DNA of 64,000 bases from Sphingomonas lycopersici (GTDB taxonomy: Bacteria; Pseudomonadota; Alphaproteobacteria; Sphingomonadales; Sphingomonadaceae): assembly GCF_026130605.1 (NCBI RefSeq), contig NZ_JANFAU010000005.1, positions 186,001 to 250,000 on the forward strand, in the 5' to 3' direction. Below the pieces are notes generated by a model. It had not been told where the DNA came from. It did not search any database and was given only the letters and a program-made list of their open reading frames with translations. A program made the translations under genes and the position numbers. Shown here piece by piece: positions 52,687-63,556 of the stretch (position 1 is the first letter of the stretch; every line of letters starts with the position of its first letter).

Positions 52687-54348
52687 ATGAACGTGCGGAT
52701 CGCTGCCCTGCCCCTTGCCCTGATGTCCGCCGCGATCGCGCTGCCGGTGGCCGCGCAGCAAGCCCCCGCGCCGGCCGCAGCCCCCGCCGCCGCGCCCGCG
52801 CCGACCACCCCGCCAAAGCTGATCGTCGCGATCTCGGTCGACCAATTCTCCGCCGATCTGTTCGCGCAATATCGCAACCGCTTTACCGGCGGGTTCGCGC
52901 GGCTGCTGCAGGGCGTGGTCTTCCCCTCGGGCTATCAGAGCCATGCCGCGACCGAGACCTGCCCCGGCCATTCGACGATCCTGACGGGGATGCGCCCCGC
53001 ACATACCGGGATCATCGCCAATACCTGGGTCGACCAGAAGGCCGGGCGCGCCGACAAACTGGTCTATTGCGCGGAGGACGAGCGCGTCCCCGGCTCGACG
53101 CATGACGATTATACCGCCTCGGACCTGCATCTGAAGGTCCCGACATTGGGCGAGATGATGAAGGCGGCCAATCCCGCCACCCGCGTCGTCTCGGTCGCCG
53201 GCAAGGATCGCGCGGCGATCATGATGGGCGGGCACAAGGTCGATGAATTGTGGTTCTGGAACGGCAAGACCTTCGCCTCCTACGCCGATCGCAAGGCGCC
53301 GCCGACCGTCGTGCGCGCACAGACCGCGGTCGCCGATCTGATCGCCAAGCCGCAGGGGCCGCTGCCCTTGCCCAATTGGTGCGCGGCGATCGCGCGCCCG
53401 GTGCAGGCCGGCGCGCTGACGCTCGGCACCGGGCGGTTCGAGCGCGCGGCGGGCGACGCCAAGGGCTTCCGCGCCTCGCCGGCGATCGACACCGCGGTGC
53501 TCGGCATGGCCTATGGCCTCGCCAAGGATATGAAGCTCGGCACCGGCGCGGCGCCCGATCTGCTGATCGTCGGGCTCTCCGCGACCGATTATGTCGGCCA
53601 TAGCTATGGCACGCAGGGCAGCGAGATGTGCATCCAGATGAACGAGCTGGATCTCGCGCTGGAAACCTTCTTCGACGCGCTCGACGGGCTGGGGGTCGAT
53701 TATGAGGTCGCGCTGACCGCCGATCACGGCGCGCACGATCTCACCGAACGCCAGGTGCAGCATGCGATGCCGATGGAAACCCGGCTCGATGCGGGCTTTT
53801 CGCCCAAGAAGGTCGGGGCGGAGATCGGCAAGGACCTCGGCATCGCCGGCCCGGTGCTGATCGCGGCGGAGAGCGACGTCTATGTCGCCAACGACGTCCC
53901 CGCCGCGAAGCGCGCCAGGGTGATCGCCGAGGCGGTGCGGCGCTACACCGCGATGCCGCAGATCGCCGCCGCGCTGACCCGCGAGCAGATCGCCGCGACC
54001 CCGATGCCCAAGGGGCCGCCGGAAAACTGGACGCTGCTGGAGCGCGCGCGCGCCTCGTTCGATGCCGAACGGTCGGGCGACATCCTGCTGCTGACCAAGC
54101 CGCGCGTCACCCCGATCCCGGTCCCCGGCCCGGGCTATGTCGAGACGCACGGCAGCCCGTGGGATTACGACCGCCGCGTGCCGATCCTGTTCTGGCGCAA
54201 GGGGATCGCGCCGTTCGAGCAGCCCTTGTCGGTCGAGACGGTGGATATCGTGCCGACGCTCGCCGCGACGATCGGGCTGCCGGTCAGCGGGCTCGACGGG
54301 CGCTGCCTCGATCTGGATGCGACCGCCGCGTCGACCTGTCCGCGCTGA
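52687..54348 (+). CDS. phoK: Secreted alkaline phosphatase, PhoK/SPAP type
   Basis: 553-residue exported phosphomonoesterase of the PafA/NPP-like alkaline phosphatase group, near the roughly 560-residue Sphingomonas enzyme. Signal peptide MNVRIAALPLALMSAAIALPVAA; metal site Asp in AISVDQFSADLFAQY, threonine nucleophile in ATETCPGHST at about residue 89-91 (not the Ser of E. coli PhoA), VGLSATDYVGHSYG, LTADHGAHD, and ETHGSPWDYDRRVP with the final His. ATG 52687 follows AAGGACC. It would release phosphate from organic esters outside the cytoplasm. Start regions of this and the divergent dsbD-like gene are only 44 bases apart. Confidence 0.93.
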   Translation: MNVRIAALPLALMSAAIALPVAAQQAPAPAAAPAAAPAPTTPPKLIVAISVDQFSADLFAQYRNRFTGGFARLLQGVVFPSGYQSHAATETCPGHSTILTGMRPAHTGIIANTWVDQKAGRADKLVYCAEDERVPGSTHDDYTASDLHLKVPTLGEMMKAANPATRVVSVAGKDRAAIMMGGHKVDELWFWNGKTFASYADRKAPPTVVRAQTAVADLIAKPQGPLPLPNWCAAIARPVQAGALTLGTGRFERAAGDAKGFRASPAIDTAVLGMAYGLAKDMKLGTGAAPDLLIVGLSATDYVGHSYGTQGSEMCIQMNELDLALETFFDALDGLGVDYEVALTADHGAHDLTERQVQHAMPMETRLDAGFSPKKVGAEIGKDLGIAGPVLIAAESDVYVANDVPAAKRARVIAEAVRRYTAMPQIAAALTREQIAATPMPKGPPENWTLLERARASFDAERSGDILLLTKPRVTPIPVPGPGYVETHGSPWDYDRRVPILFWRKGIAPFEQPLSVETVDIVPTLAATIGLPVSGLDGRCLDLDATAASTCPR

Positions 54349-54384
54349 CCTCCCGTCGCCCCGGGCTTGAGCCGGCGTGACGGG

Positions 54385-57291
54385 CTAAGTGCGGCCGTCA
54401 GGTCGCGATCCCCCCGCCAGCATCTCCCCCAGCCGTCGCGCGACCGCGCCGGGGGCGAACGGCTTCTGGATCACCCGATCCTCGCCGGCATGGGCCAGCG
54501 CTTCGAGATCGGCATAGCCGGTGACGAACAGCACCGGCAGGTGCGGATCGAGCCCACGCGCATGCGCGGCGAATTCGGCGCCGTTCATTCCCGGCATCGC
54601 GAAATCGACCACCGCGGCGTCGATCGTCGCGGCGCTGCGCAGCTCGATCAGCCCGCTCGCGCCGTCGGCCGCCTCGATCACCGTCGCGCCCGCGTCGCGC
54701 AATTCCTGCGCGGTCACCGCGCGGACGTGATCGTCGTCGTCGAGCACCAGCACGGTCCGCCCCGCGACCGACGTGCCGTTCGCCCCGACCGGATCGACCG
54801 CCGGCCGCCCGGCGTCCCCCGCCGCGCGCGGCAAATAGACGCGCACCGTCGTCCCCTCGCCCACCGCGGTCTCGATCTGCACCCCGCCCTCGGATTGCTT
54901 GACGAAGCCATAGACCTGCGCCAGCCCGAGCCCCGATCCCTTGCCCACCGCCTTGGTGGTGAAAAAGGGCTCGAACACCCGCGCGCGCACCGCCTCGGTC
55001 ATCCCCTCGCCGGTGTCCGACACCGCGACCATCACATAATCGCCCGCAGGGGGATCGGCCGGCGCGGCCGGTTCGCCGAGCACGACATTGGCGGTGGTGA
55101 CGGTGACGGTGCCCCCCGCCGCGCCCATCGCGTCGCGCGCGTTGATCGCCAGATTGAGCACCACCAGCTCGAACTGGGTTGGGTCGACCAAGGCCGGCCA
55201 CACCCCGGGGGCAAGGCGCGTATCGATCGTGATCGCGCGCCCGAGCGAGCTTTCCATCAGCTCGCGCATCCCGGCGATCGACGCGTTGAGATCGATCACC
55301 TTAGCCTCGAGCCGCTGCCGCCGCGAGAAAGCGAGCAATTGCGCGGTCAGCGTCGCGCCGCGCTCCGCCGCCATCCGCACATGCTCCAGCCGCTGCATCG
55401 TCCGGGCATCACCCCCGGCCGCACCCAGCGTGCGCTCCAGCATCGCGATATTGCCGAGCACCACCGTCAGCAGATTGTTGAAATCATGCGCGACGCCCGA
55501 GGTGAGCTGCCCCACCGCCTCCAGCCGCTGCATCTGGTGCAAGGTCGCCTCGACCCGCTGCCGCTCGGCGATCTGCTCGGTGAGCTGCTGGGTGCGCTCG
55601 GCGATCCGCCGCTCCAGGGCCTCGCCCGCCAGATGCGCCTCGCTGACGTCGACCGCGCAGCATACGTAACCGCGATAGACGCCATCGACCATCCGCGCGC
55701 GCGCCTCGGCATGGACCCAGCATGAATCGCCGCTCGCGGTCATCAGCCGCAAGTCGCCGCCGACCGGTCGGCGCTCCGCGAAGATGCGCATCCGCGCCTC
55801 ACCCATCCTGGGCCGATCCTCGGGCAGATAGAGCCGGGTCCAGCCATCGCGGATGATCTCGGCCGGCGACACCCCCAGCAGGGTTTCGAAGAAGCGGTTG
55901 GCGAAGACGATATTGCCGAGCTCGTCGGTCTGCCAGATCAGCGCGGGCAGACTGTCCGACAGGTTGCGGAAACGCGCCTCGCTCTCGCGCAGCGCCTCGC
56001 GGTCCTGCCGGCGGCGCGTGATGTCGATCACCGTCCCCGCGGCGCGGATGCAGGCCTGATCGGCGAACATGCCGCGCCCGGTGGCCGCCAGCCAGCGCAT
56101 CTCCCCCGTATCGGCACGAAAGATGCGGAATTCGATATCGAGCAATTCGCGCACCGCCGGATCGGTCGCCGCATCGAGGCCACTGCGCACCCGCCCCAGA
56201 TCGTCGGGATGGAGCAAGGCGTAGAAATCGTCGATGCTCATCGCCTGCCCGGCGGCGACGCCGAAGATCGCCTTGGCGCGATCGGACCAGCTGACCCGCG
56301 ACGTCGCCCCGGTGAGATCGGCGTCCCAGGTGCCCGCACCGGCGGCCTCGGTCGCCAGCTCGAGCGATTCGCGGCTCAGCGCCAGCGCGTTTTCCGCGAG
56401 ATGGCGGTCGGTGACGTCGCTGCCCTGAACGAACACGCCGTCCATCGCGCCGTTCGCGTCGACGAGCGGCTGGAGGACGAAATCGACGTAACGGACCTCC
56501 GGCTCGATATCGTGACGGCGGCGCAACGCGACCGCCGCCCCGCTCCCGCGATAGGGCTGACCGGTGGTCCGCACCTGATCGAGCAGCGCGAGATAGCCCT
56601 GTTCGATCAGCTCGGGCAGCACCTCGCGCACCGGCCGCCCCAGCACGTCGCCGTCGCGGTCGCCGATCAGCTCGCGGCCCGCGAGGTTGATCAGATCGAA
56701 CTGATGATCCGGCCCGCGCAGCACCGCGATGAACCCCGGCGCTTCCTCGAACATCTGCGCCAGCCGCGCCTTGTCCTCCGCCACCGCGCGCGCCGCGCGC
56801 ACCCGCTCGGTGGTTTCGGAGACGATGCACAGCACGCCGCCGACCGCGCCGTCATCTTCGCGAACCGGCGAATAGGAGATGTCGAAATAGACTTCCTCGC
56901 GAACGCCGTCGCGCTCGATCGGGAACGGCCGGTCCTTGGCGTGATAGGTCTCGCCGGTGGCGCGGACATGCGCCAGCATCGGTTCGAGCGACGCCCACAG
57001 TTCGCGCCAGGATTCGCGCCCCGGCCGGCCGAGCGCGGTCGGATGCCGGTCGCCGATCGTCGCGGCATAAGCGTCGTTGTAGAGCGCGACATAGTCCGGC
57101 CCCCAGAAGAGCACGATCTCCGCGCCGGCGGGCAGCATCAGGCTGATCGCGCCGAGCAACGCGCGCGGCCAGTGCTCGATCGGCCCGAGCGGGGAAGACG
57201 ACCAGTCCTTCGCCAGCATCATCTCAGCCAGCGCCCCGCCGCCGGCGAGCTGATGCGCAACCCAGCGCGGATCCACGGTCGTTCCGTTCAT
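54385..57291 (-). CDS. PAS-domain hybrid histidine kinase with C-terminal receiver
   Basis: 968-residue soluble-looking sensor kinase with no TM segment. Several PAS/PAC units fill residues about 40-600 (e.g. IVLFWGPDYVALYNDAYAATIGDRHP; FIAVLRGPDHQFDLINLAGRELIG; LPALIWQTDELGNIVFANRFF). They are followed by a HisKA domain with the H-box GVAHDFNNLLTVV, HATPase_c (NLAINARDAMG; VSDTGEGM; GKGSGLGLAQVYGFVKQSEGG) and a receiver domain with D in VVDFAMPGMNG. Close to blue-light/redox-type PAS kinases of sphingomonads in layout, but no LOV Cys motif (NCRFLQ) is seen. Stand-alone gene. Confidence 0.92.
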   Translation of the reverse strand: MNGTTVDPRWVAHQLAGGGALAEMMLAKDWSSSPLGPIEHWPRALLGAISLMLPAGAEIVLFWGPDYVALYNDAYAATIGDRHPTALGRPGRESWRELWASLEPMLAHVRATGETYHAKDRPFPIERDGVREEVYFDISYSPVREDDGAVGGVLCIVSETTERVRAARAVAEDKARLAQMFEEAPGFIAVLRGPDHQFDLINLAGRELIGDRDGDVLGRPVREVLPELIEQGYLALLDQVRTTGQPYRGSGAAVALRRRHDIEPEVRYVDFVLQPLVDANGAMDGVFVQGSDVTDRHLAENALALSRESLELATEAAGAGTWDADLTGATSRVSWSDRAKAIFGVAAGQAMSIDDFYALLHPDDLGRVRSGLDAATDPAVRELLDIEFRIFRADTGEMRWLAATGRGMFADQACIRAAGTVIDITRRRQDREALRESEARFRNLSDSLPALIWQTDELGNIVFANRFFETLLGVSPAEIIRDGWTRLYLPEDRPRMGEARMRIFAERRPVGGDLRLMTASGDSCWVHAEARARMVDGVYRGYVCCAVDVSEAHLAGEALERRIAERTQQLTEQIAERQRVEATLHQMQRLEAVGQLTSGVAHDFNNLLTVVLGNIAMLERTLGAAGGDARTMQRLEHVRMAAERGATLTAQLLAFSRRQRLEAKVIDLNASIAGMRELMESSLGRAITIDTRLAPGVWPALVDPTQFELVVLNLAINARDAMGAAGGTVTVTTANVVLGEPAAPADPPAGDYVMVAVSDTGEGMTEAVRARVFEPFFTTKAVGKGSGLGLAQVYGFVKQSEGGVQIETAVGEGTTVRVYLPRAAGDAGRPAVDPVGANGTSVAGRTVLVLDDDDHVRAVTAQELRDAGATVIEAADGASGLIELRSAATIDAAVVDFAMPGMNGAEFAAHARGLDPHLPVLFVTGYADLEALAHAGEDRVIQKPFAPGAVARRLGEMLAGGSRPDGRT

Positions 57292-57376
57292 CGCCGCAGA
57301 GCACTATCCCCTTCGTCTCGCCGCGGAAAGCGGGAACGATGGCGCTGAAGCACAAAGCCCATTAGGTAAGCACGCG

Positions 57377-59419
57377 ATGAAGCCAGTGTTCCGTTCGATC
57401 CACGCCCATCGCCTGCTCCGCGTCGCCGCCGCGATGCCGCGCGCCTCGGTCGGCGATGCCGCCGCCAATGCCGAGGCGACGATCGCGCTTGCGCGTCGCG
57501 CGCACGACGAGGCGGTCGATCTCGTCGTCTTTCCGGAATTGAACCTCACCTCCTACGCGATCGACGATCTCCATTTGCAATCGGCGCAGCAGGCGGCGAC
57601 GCGCGAGGCGCTGGCGGCGGTGGTTGCCGCGACGCGCGATCTGTCCCCCGTGTTGCTGGTCGGCGCGGCGCTGGCGCGCAACGGGCGGCTCTACAATTGC
57701 GCGGTGGCGATCGCGCGGGGGCGTATCCTGGGGGTGGTGCCCAAGACCTATCTGCCCAATTACCGCGAATATTATGAGAAACGCTGGTTCGCGAGCGGCG
57801 GCGGGCTATCGGGGCTGGCGATCCGCATCGGCGATGCCGAGGTGCCGTTCGGCACCGATCTGATCTTCGCGGCGAGCGATCTGCCGCATTTCGTGTTCCA
57901 CGCCGAAATCTGCGAGGATTATTGGGCGCCGATCCCGCCCTCGACGATCGGGGCGTTGGCCGGGGCGTTGGTGTGCTGCAACCTCTCCGCGTCGAACGTG
58001 ACGATCGGCAAGGCGCGCGAGCGGGCGATGCTGTCGGCGGCGCAATCGGCGCGCGGGGTCAGCGCCTATATCTACGCCGCGGCCGGACCCGGCGAGAGCA
58101 CCACCGATCTGGCGTGGGACGGGCAAGGCACGATCCACGAACTGGGCGAGCTGCTCGCCGAATCGACGCGCTTCGATCATGAACCCGGCCTGTGCATCGC
58201 CGACGTCGATTGCGAGCGGCTGGCGCAGGAGCGCGCGCGGTTCGGCACGTTCAACGACGCCGCCGCCTTCGCCGGCCACCCCGAGGCGCGCTTCCGCCGC
58301 GTCGAATTCGCGCATGCGCCCGATTTCGCCGATGTCGGATTGCGCCGCCCGCTGCGGCGCTTCCCGTTCGTACCCAACAATCCCGAGAAGCGCGACGCGG
58401 ATTGCTACGAGGCCTTCAACATCCAGGTCGAGGGACTGGCCAAGCGGCTCGAGGCGACCGGGGCGAAGCGGCTGGTGATCGGTGTCTCGGGCGGGCTCGA
58501 TTCGACCCACGCGCTGATCGTCGCCGCCAAGGCGCTCGACCGGCTCGGGCGGCCCCGCGCGGACATTCTGGGCATCACCATGCCCGGCTTCGCGACCAGC
58601 GACGCCACCAAGTCGAATGCGTGGAAGCTGATGAAGGCGCTGGGCGTCACCGCCGAGGAGATCGACATCCGCCCCGCCGCGACGCGGATGCTGGAGGATA
58701 TCGGCCACCCCTTCGCCAATGGCGAGCCGCATTATGACGTGACGTTCGAGAATGTGCAGGCCGGGCTGCGCACCGACTATCTGTTCCGCCTCGCCAACCA
58801 GCGCGAGGGGCTTGTCGTCGGCACCGGCGACCTTTCCGAACTGGCGCTCGGCTGGTGCACTTATGGCGTCGGCGATCAGATGAGCCATTACGGCGTCAAC
58901 GCCGGCGTGCCCAAGACGCTGATCCAGTTCCTGATCCGCTGGTGCATCGCGACCGACCAATATGACGCCGAGACCGATACGGTGCTCGACGCGATCCTTT
59001 CGACCGAGATCAGCCCCGAGCTCGTCCCCGCCGGCGCCGACGGCGCGATCCAGAGCACCGAGGCACGGATCGGGCCTTATGCGCTCAACGATTTCTTCGC
59101 GCATCATGTGATCCGCTTCGGCCTCGCGCCGTCGAAGATCCTGTTCCTCGCCTGGCACGCGTGGCGCGATGCCGCGGCGGGGCGCTGGCCCGAGGGCATC
59201 CCGGAAGCGGCGCGGGTTGCCTACGATCTCGAGACGATCCGCGCGTGGCTGGAGAAATTCCTCGTGCGCTTCTTCCGTACCAGCCAGTTCAAGCGTTCGG
59301 CGCTGCCCAACGGGCCGAAGGTGTCGGCCGGTGGCGCGCTCAGCCCGCGCGGCGACTGGCGCGCGCCGAGCGACGGCACCGCCGCAGTGTGGCTCGCGGA
59401 ACTGGCGGGGTGGGATTGA
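57377..59419 (+). CDS. nadE: Glutamine-dependent NAD+ synthetase
   Basis: 680-residue two-domain enzyme making NAD from deamido-NAD with glutamine as nitrogen donor. N-terminal nitrilase-like glutaminase: E in VVFPELNLTSY, K in VVPKTYLPNYREYYEKRWF, C in HAEICEDYWAP. C-terminal synthetase: PP-loop VSGGLDSTHALIV, LGITMPGFATSD, GLVVGTGDLSELALGWCTYG and NAGVPKTLIQFLI. ATG 57377 begins MKPVFRSIHAHRLLRVAAA, standard for the long form. Lies between a divergent kinase and a convergent oxidoreductase. Confidence 0.96.
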   Translation: MKPVFRSIHAHRLLRVAAAMPRASVGDAAANAEATIALARRAHDEAVDLVVFPELNLTSYAIDDLHLQSAQQAATREALAAVVAATRDLSPVLLVGAALARNGRLYNCAVAIARGRILGVVPKTYLPNYREYYEKRWFASGGGLSGLAIRIGDAEVPFGTDLIFAASDLPHFVFHAEICEDYWAPIPPSTIGALAGALVCCNLSASNVTIGKARERAMLSAAQSARGVSAYIYAAAGPGESTTDLAWDGQGTIHELGELLAESTRFDHEPGLCIADVDCERLAQERARFGTFNDAAAFAGHPEARFRRVEFAHAPDFADVGLRRPLRRFPFVPNNPEKRDADCYEAFNIQVEGLAKRLEATGAKRLVIGVSGGLDSTHALIVAAKALDRLGRPRADILGITMPGFATSDATKSNAWKLMKALGVTAEEIDIRPAATRMLEDIGHPFANGEPHYDVTFENVQAGLRTDYLFRLANQREGLVVGTGDLSELALGWCTYGVGDQMSHYGVNAGVPKTLIQFLIRWCIATDQYDAETDTVLDAILSTEISPELVPAGADGAIQSTEARIGPYALNDFFAHHVIRFGLAPSKILFLAWHAWRDAAAGRWPEGIPEAARVAYDLETIRAWLEKFLVRFFRTSQFKRSALPNGPKVSAGGALSPRGDWRAPSDGTAAVWLAELAGWD

Positions 59420-59443
59420 GCGCTTCATTGGCGCACTCCCTCG

Positions 59444-59515
59444 CCGTTCGGGCTGAGCTTGTGGAAGCCCTGCACGTTCAGAAGTACAGCCCTTCGACAA
59501 GCTCAGGGCGAGCGG
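59444..59515. repeat. REP pair, GAGCTTGTCGAAG class (diverged)
   Basis: CCGTTCGGGCTGAGCTTGTG and GACAAGCTCAGGGCGAGCGG; each arm has point differences from the other copies. Convergent gap between nadE and the next gene. Confidence 0.8.
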
Positions 59516-59537
59516 GGGTTAGGAAGCGCCTGGCCCC

Positions 59538-60470
59538 CTATCCTCGCGGCAATCCCGCGGTCACCGCCTCATATTCCCGCATCGTCTCGTCGAAGATCTG
59601 CGCCACCGGCTTCACATCGTGGATCCGCCCGGCGACCTGCCCGGTGAGCGCGATCCCCGCCTCCAGATCGCCCGCGAAATAGACCCGCTGCGTATCGGCG
59701 AACTCGCCGAAGATATTGGGCGAGCCCTCCGCCGCGAGCCGCGCGGTACGCTCGGTACGCAGCGCGCGGAGCGCCGGCCCCGGCCCCTTGCGGTTGAGGA
59801 AGACGGTATCGGTCGCGTCCGCCTCGACGATCGCGCGCTTCCAATTGTCGTGGACCGGGCTTTCGGCGGAGGAGAGGATGCGCGTCCCCATCAGCACGCC
59901 CTCGGCGCCGAGCGCGAAGGCCGCCGCCATCGTCCGCCCGTCCATGATCCCGCCTGCGGCGACCACCGGCACGTCGACCGCCTCGACCACCTGCGGGACG
60001 AGCACCATCGTCGACACGTCCTTGGGATTCTTGAACCCGCCGCCCTCGCCGCCCTCGACGATCAGCCCGTCGACCCCCGCTTCGACCGCGCGCAACGCCC
60101 CGGCGAGATTGGGGACGACGTGGAATACCGTCAGCCCCGCATCCTTGAGCATCGCGGTGTATTTCATCGGATCGCCGGCCGAGGTGGTGACGAACTTCAC
60201 CCCCTGATCGATCACGAAGCGGATGATCTCTGGATCGCGGACGAAGGCCTGCGCGACATTCACCCCGAACGGCTTGTCGGTGAGCGTGCGCATCTTGATG
60301 ATCTCGCCGCGCACCGCGTCGAGCTCACCCGAAGAGGTCTCGATGATCCCCATCCCGCCGGCATTGGATACCGCGGAAGACAATTGCGCGCGCGCGATCC
60401 AGCCCATCGCGGCCTGGATGATCGGCTTTTCGATCCCCAGCAGCTCGGTGATGCGCGTCCTGATCGCCAT
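59538..60470 (-). CDS. Nitronate monooxygenase / FMN-dependent 2-enoyl reductase-like
   Basis: 310-residue FMN TIM-barrel protein of the NMO/FabK/2-nitropropane dioxygenase family. KPIIQAAMGWIARAQLSSAVSNAGGMGII at the N-terminus, VEGGEGGGF, VVAAGGIMDGRTMAAAFALGAEGVLMGTRIL (FMN phosphate site). It could oxidise propionate-3-nitronate-type toxins or reduce enoyl thioesters; the two cannot be separated here. ATG 60470 has GAGGAG upstream; the longer frame to 60536 is rejected. Confidence 0.85.
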   Translation of the reverse strand: MAIRTRITELLGIEKPIIQAAMGWIARAQLSSAVSNAGGMGIIETSSGELDAVRGEIIKMRTLTDKPFGVNVAQAFVRDPEIIRFVIDQGVKFVTTSAGDPMKYTAMLKDAGLTVFHVVPNLAGALRAVEAGVDGLIVEGGEGGGFKNPKDVSTMVLVPQVVEAVDVPVVAAGGIMDGRTMAAAFALGAEGVLMGTRILSSAESPVHDNWKRAIVEADATDTVFLNRKGPGPALRALRTERTARLAAEGSPNIFGEFADTQRVYFAGDLEAGIALTGQVAGRIHDVKPVAQIFDETMREYEAVTAGLPRG

Positions 60471-60563
60471 TGCCCGCTCCTCTTTCGTTTTTCGAAAGAC
60501 GGGTTGGCATGAACACGGTGCCGACGCCAGCCCCAAACGGGCCGGCGCCGAAATCCGGGTATG

Positions 60564-62138
60564 TTACTCCGCCGCTTCGGCGGTGGTTTCCGGTGCCTTC
60601 CACACCAGCACCGGCTTGCGCGCGGCGAGGGTTTCGTCGAGCCGGCTGCGCGGCGCGAAATGCGGCGCGGTGCGCAACGTCTCGTCGCCGGCAAGCGCGC
60701 GTTCGGCCACCGAGCGCAGCGCGCCGATGAACTGATCGAGCGTCGCCTTGCTCTCGGTCTCGGTCGGCTCGACCAGCATCGCACCGTGGACGACGAGTGG
60801 GAAATACATCGTCATCGGGTGGAAACCCTCGTCGATCAGCGCCTTGGCGACGTCGATCGTCGAGAAGCCTTCGGCGAAGCCCTTATCCGAGAAGATCGCC
60901 TCGTGCATGCACGGCCCCGAGGCGGCGAACGGCGCGTCGAGCACGTCGCTCAGGCTGCGCAGCACGTAATTGGCGTTGAGCACCGCATCCTCGGCGACTT
61001 GGCGCAGGCCGTCCGCGCCGTGGCTGAGGATATAGGTCAGCGCGCGGGTGAACATCCCCATCTGGCCGTGGAAGGCGGTCATCCGGCCGAAGCTGTCGGC
61101 GTGGTGATCCTGCGCGGTTTCTTCCTCGACCAGCGCGAAATGATCGCCGCGCTTCTCGACGAACGGCAGCGGGGCGAACGGGGTGAGGCGCTCGGAGAAC
61201 ACCACCGGCCCCGACCCCGGCCCGCCGCCGCCATGCGGGGTCGAGAAGGTCTTGTGCAGGTTGATGTGCATCGCATCGACGCCGAGATCGCCCGGCCGCA
61301 CCCGGCCGACGATCGCGTTGAAGTTCGCGCCGTCGCAATAGACATAGCCGCCGGCGGCATGAACCGCCTCCGAGATCGTCCTGAGATCGCGCTCGAACAG
61401 CCCGCAGGTATTGGGGTTGGTGATCATCACCCCGGCGATATCCGGCCCGAGCCGCGCCTTGAGCGCCGCGGTATCGACGCGGCCATCGGCGGTGGCGGGG
61501 ATATCCTCCACCGCAAAGCCTGCGAAGGCGGCGGTGGCGGGGTTGGTGCCGTGAGCGCTTTCGGGGACGAGGATCACCTTGCGATGCCCCTCGCCGCGCT
61601 TCTCCAGCGCCGCCTTGATCGCAAGGATGCCGCACAATTCGCCATGCGCCCCGGCCTTGGGGCTCATCGCCACCGAATGCATGCCGGTCAGCGTCACCAG
61701 CCAGTGCGCGAGTTGCTGGATCACCTCGAGCGCGCCTTGCACCGTATCGATCGGCTGGAGCGGGTGGAGATCGGCGAAACCGGGCAGCCGCGCCATTTTC
61801 TCGTTGAGCCGCGGATTATGCTTCATCGTGCACGAGCCGAGCGGGAACAGCCCGAGGTCGATCGCATAATTCTGCCGGCTGAGGCGGGTATAATGCCGCA
61901 CCGTCTCGGGTTCGCTGAGCCCCGGCAGGTCGATCGCCGCGGTGCGCGCTAGCCCGCCGAGCCGGCTGGTCGCGGTGACCGGCGGGGCCACTTCGACCCC
62001 GGTGGTGTGATTGTCGCCGATCTCGAAGATCAGCGGCTCTTCCAGCATCAATGCCTTGTTGCCGGTGAAGGTGGGGGCCGCGTTGCCGCCCTGCTGCGGG
62101 GCGGTCGGGCGCCAGCCGCTCTGGTTGATCGCGCTCAT
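60564..62138 (-). CDS. gcvPB: Glycine dehydrogenase (decarboxylating) subunit 2
   Basis: PLP-bearing half of the two-gene P-protein of the glycine cleavage system; with GcvPA it decarboxylates glycine and loads aminomethyl onto lipoyl-GcvH. 524 residues: the PLP lysine in [36 protein letters not shown] [18 protein letters not shown], and [16 protein letters not shown]. The start ATG 62138 overlaps the gcvPA stop (ATGA). Last gene of the gcv cluster here. Confidence 0.96.
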   Translation of the reverse strand: MSAINQSGWRPTAPQQGGNAAPTFTGNKALMLEEPLIFEIGDNHTTGVEVAPPVTATSRLGGLARTAAIDLPGLSEPETVRHYTRLSRQNYAIDLGLFPLGSCTMKHNPRLNEKMARLPGFADLHPLQPIDTVQGALEVIQQLAHWLVTLTGMHSVAMSPKAGAHGELCGILAIKAALEKRGEGHRKVILVPESAHGTNPATAAFAGFAVEDIPATADGRVDTAALKARLGPDIAGVMITNPNTCGLFERDLRTISEAVHAAGGYVYCDGANFNAIVGRVRPGDLGVDAMHINLHKTFSTPHGGGGPGSGPVVFSERLTPFAPLPFVEKRGDHFALVEEETAQDHHADSFGRMTAFHGQMGMFTRALTYILSHGADGLRQVAEDAVLNANYVLRSLSDVLDAPFAASGPCMHEAIFSDKGFAEGFSTIDVAKALIDEGFHPMTMYFPLVVHGAMLVEPTETESKATLDQFIGALRSVAERALAGDETLRTAPHFAPRSRLDETLAARKPVLVWKAPETTAEAAE

Positions 62139-63493
62139 GCCAGCACCTCCTCAAGCGCCTGGGCCAGTGTTTCGACATCCTCCGCGGTGGTCGTCTCGGT
62201 CACTGCGATGACGAGCCCGTTGGCGAGGCCGGCCTCGTCGGGATAGAGCCGCCCGAGCGACACCCCGGCGAGGATCCCCTTGTCCGCCAGCGCGCGGACG
62301 ATCGGGCGCGCCTCACGCCCGAGATCGAGCGTGAATTCGTTGAAGAAGGTCTCGTTGACCAGCCGCACCCCCGGCACCTTGGCCAGCCGCTCCGCCGCGG
62401 CGACCGCGCCGGCGTGATTGGCCGCCGCCAGCGCGCGCAGCCCCGCCTCGCCGAGCAGGGTCATGTGGATCGAGAAAGCCAGCGCGCACAGGCCGGAATT
62501 GGTACAGATGTTCGAGGTCGCCTTCTCGCGGCGGATATGCTGCTCGCGGGTCGAAAGCGTCAGCACGAAGCCGCGCCGCCCGTCGGCATCGACCGTCTCG
62601 CCGGTGAGCCGGCCCGGCATCTGGCGGACATATTTGTCCTTGCAGCCGAACAGCCCGACATAAGGCCCGCCGAACTGGAGCCCGACGCCGATCGACTGGC
62701 CCTCGCCGACGACGATATCGGCATCCATCTCGCCCGGCGACTTGATCGCGCCGAGCGCGACCGGCTCGGTCACCACCGCGATCAGCAGCGCCTTTTGCGC
62801 GTGGCACGCATCGGCCAGCGGGCGCAGATCGGCGATGCGGCCGAGGATATCGGGATATTGCACCACGACGCACGAGGTATCGCCATCGATCTTGGCGATC
62901 AGCGCCTCGAGATCGGTTTCGGCGGTCAGCGCGGGGACCGCGACGTCGAGCGCATCGCCGGTATATTTCGCCATCGTCCTGGCGACCGACACATAATGCG
63001 GGTGGAGCCCGCCCGAGAGGATCGCCTTCCCGCGCCGGGTGATGCGCCGCGCCATCCCGATCGCCTCCCAGCAGGCGGTCGAGCCGTCGTACATGCTGGC
63101 ATTGGCGACATCAGTGCCGAGCAGACGCGCGACCTGCGTCTGGAACTCGAACAGCATCTGCAGCGTGCCCTGCGCGATTTCCGGCTGATAGGGCGTATAG
63201 GCGGTAAGGAACTCGCCGCGCTGGATGATGTGATCGACGCTCGCCGGGACGTGGTGGCGATAGGCGCCGCAGCCGAGAAAGAACGGGCCGTCGCCGGCCG
63301 ACATGTTCTTGCGCGCCAGGGCGGTCATATGGCGTTCGACCGCCAGTTCGCTGGCGTGGCCGGGCAGGCCGGCGATCGGCCCGTCGAGGCGGATCGCCTC
63401 GGGCACGTCGACGAACAGATCGTCGATCGACGAGGCGCCGATCGCCGCGAGCATCGCCGCGCGATCGGGCTGGGTGAGCGGGAGATATCGCAT
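62135..63493 (-). CDS. gcvPA: Glycine dehydrogenase (decarboxylating) subunit 1
   Basis: 452-residue first half of split P-protein. [88 protein letters not shown], and [25 protein letters not shown] are all diagnostic. It lacks the PLP lysine, which is in GcvPB. Upstream gcvH lies 155 bases away with a REP pair in the gap; downstream gcvPB overlaps by 4 bases. Confidence 0.96.
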   Translation of the reverse strand: MRYLPLTQPDRAAMLAAIGASSIDDLFVDVPEAIRLDGPIAGLPGHASELAVERHMTALARKNMSAGDGPFFLGCGAYRHHVPASVDHIIQRGEFLTAYTPYQPEIAQGTLQMLFEFQTQVARLLGTDVANASMYDGSTACWEAIGMARRITRRGKAILSGGLHPHYVSVARTMAKYTGDALDVAVPALTAETDLEALIAKIDGDTSCVVVQYPDILGRIADLRPLADACHAQKALLIAVVTEPVALGAIKSPGEMDADIVVGEGQSIGVGLQFGGPYVGLFGCKDKYVRQMPGRLTGETVDADGRRGFVLTLSTREQHIRREKATSNICTNSGLCALAFSIHMTLLGEAGLRALAAANHAGAVAAAERLAKVPGVRLVNETFFNEFTLDLGREARPIVRALADKGILAGVSLGRLYPDEAGLANGLVIAVTETTTAEDVETLAQALEEVLA

Positions 63494-63556
63494 CAGTCGG
63501 GCTTTCTCATCGTGGGGCGCGAGCCGGGCATAGTCGGCGGGCGTTTGCCCTTACTT

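Noticed and set aside
54385..57291. Histidine kinase as a blue-light LOV sensor
   Set aside because: PAS domains lack the NCRFLQ-type cysteine motif that defines LOV photoreceptors.
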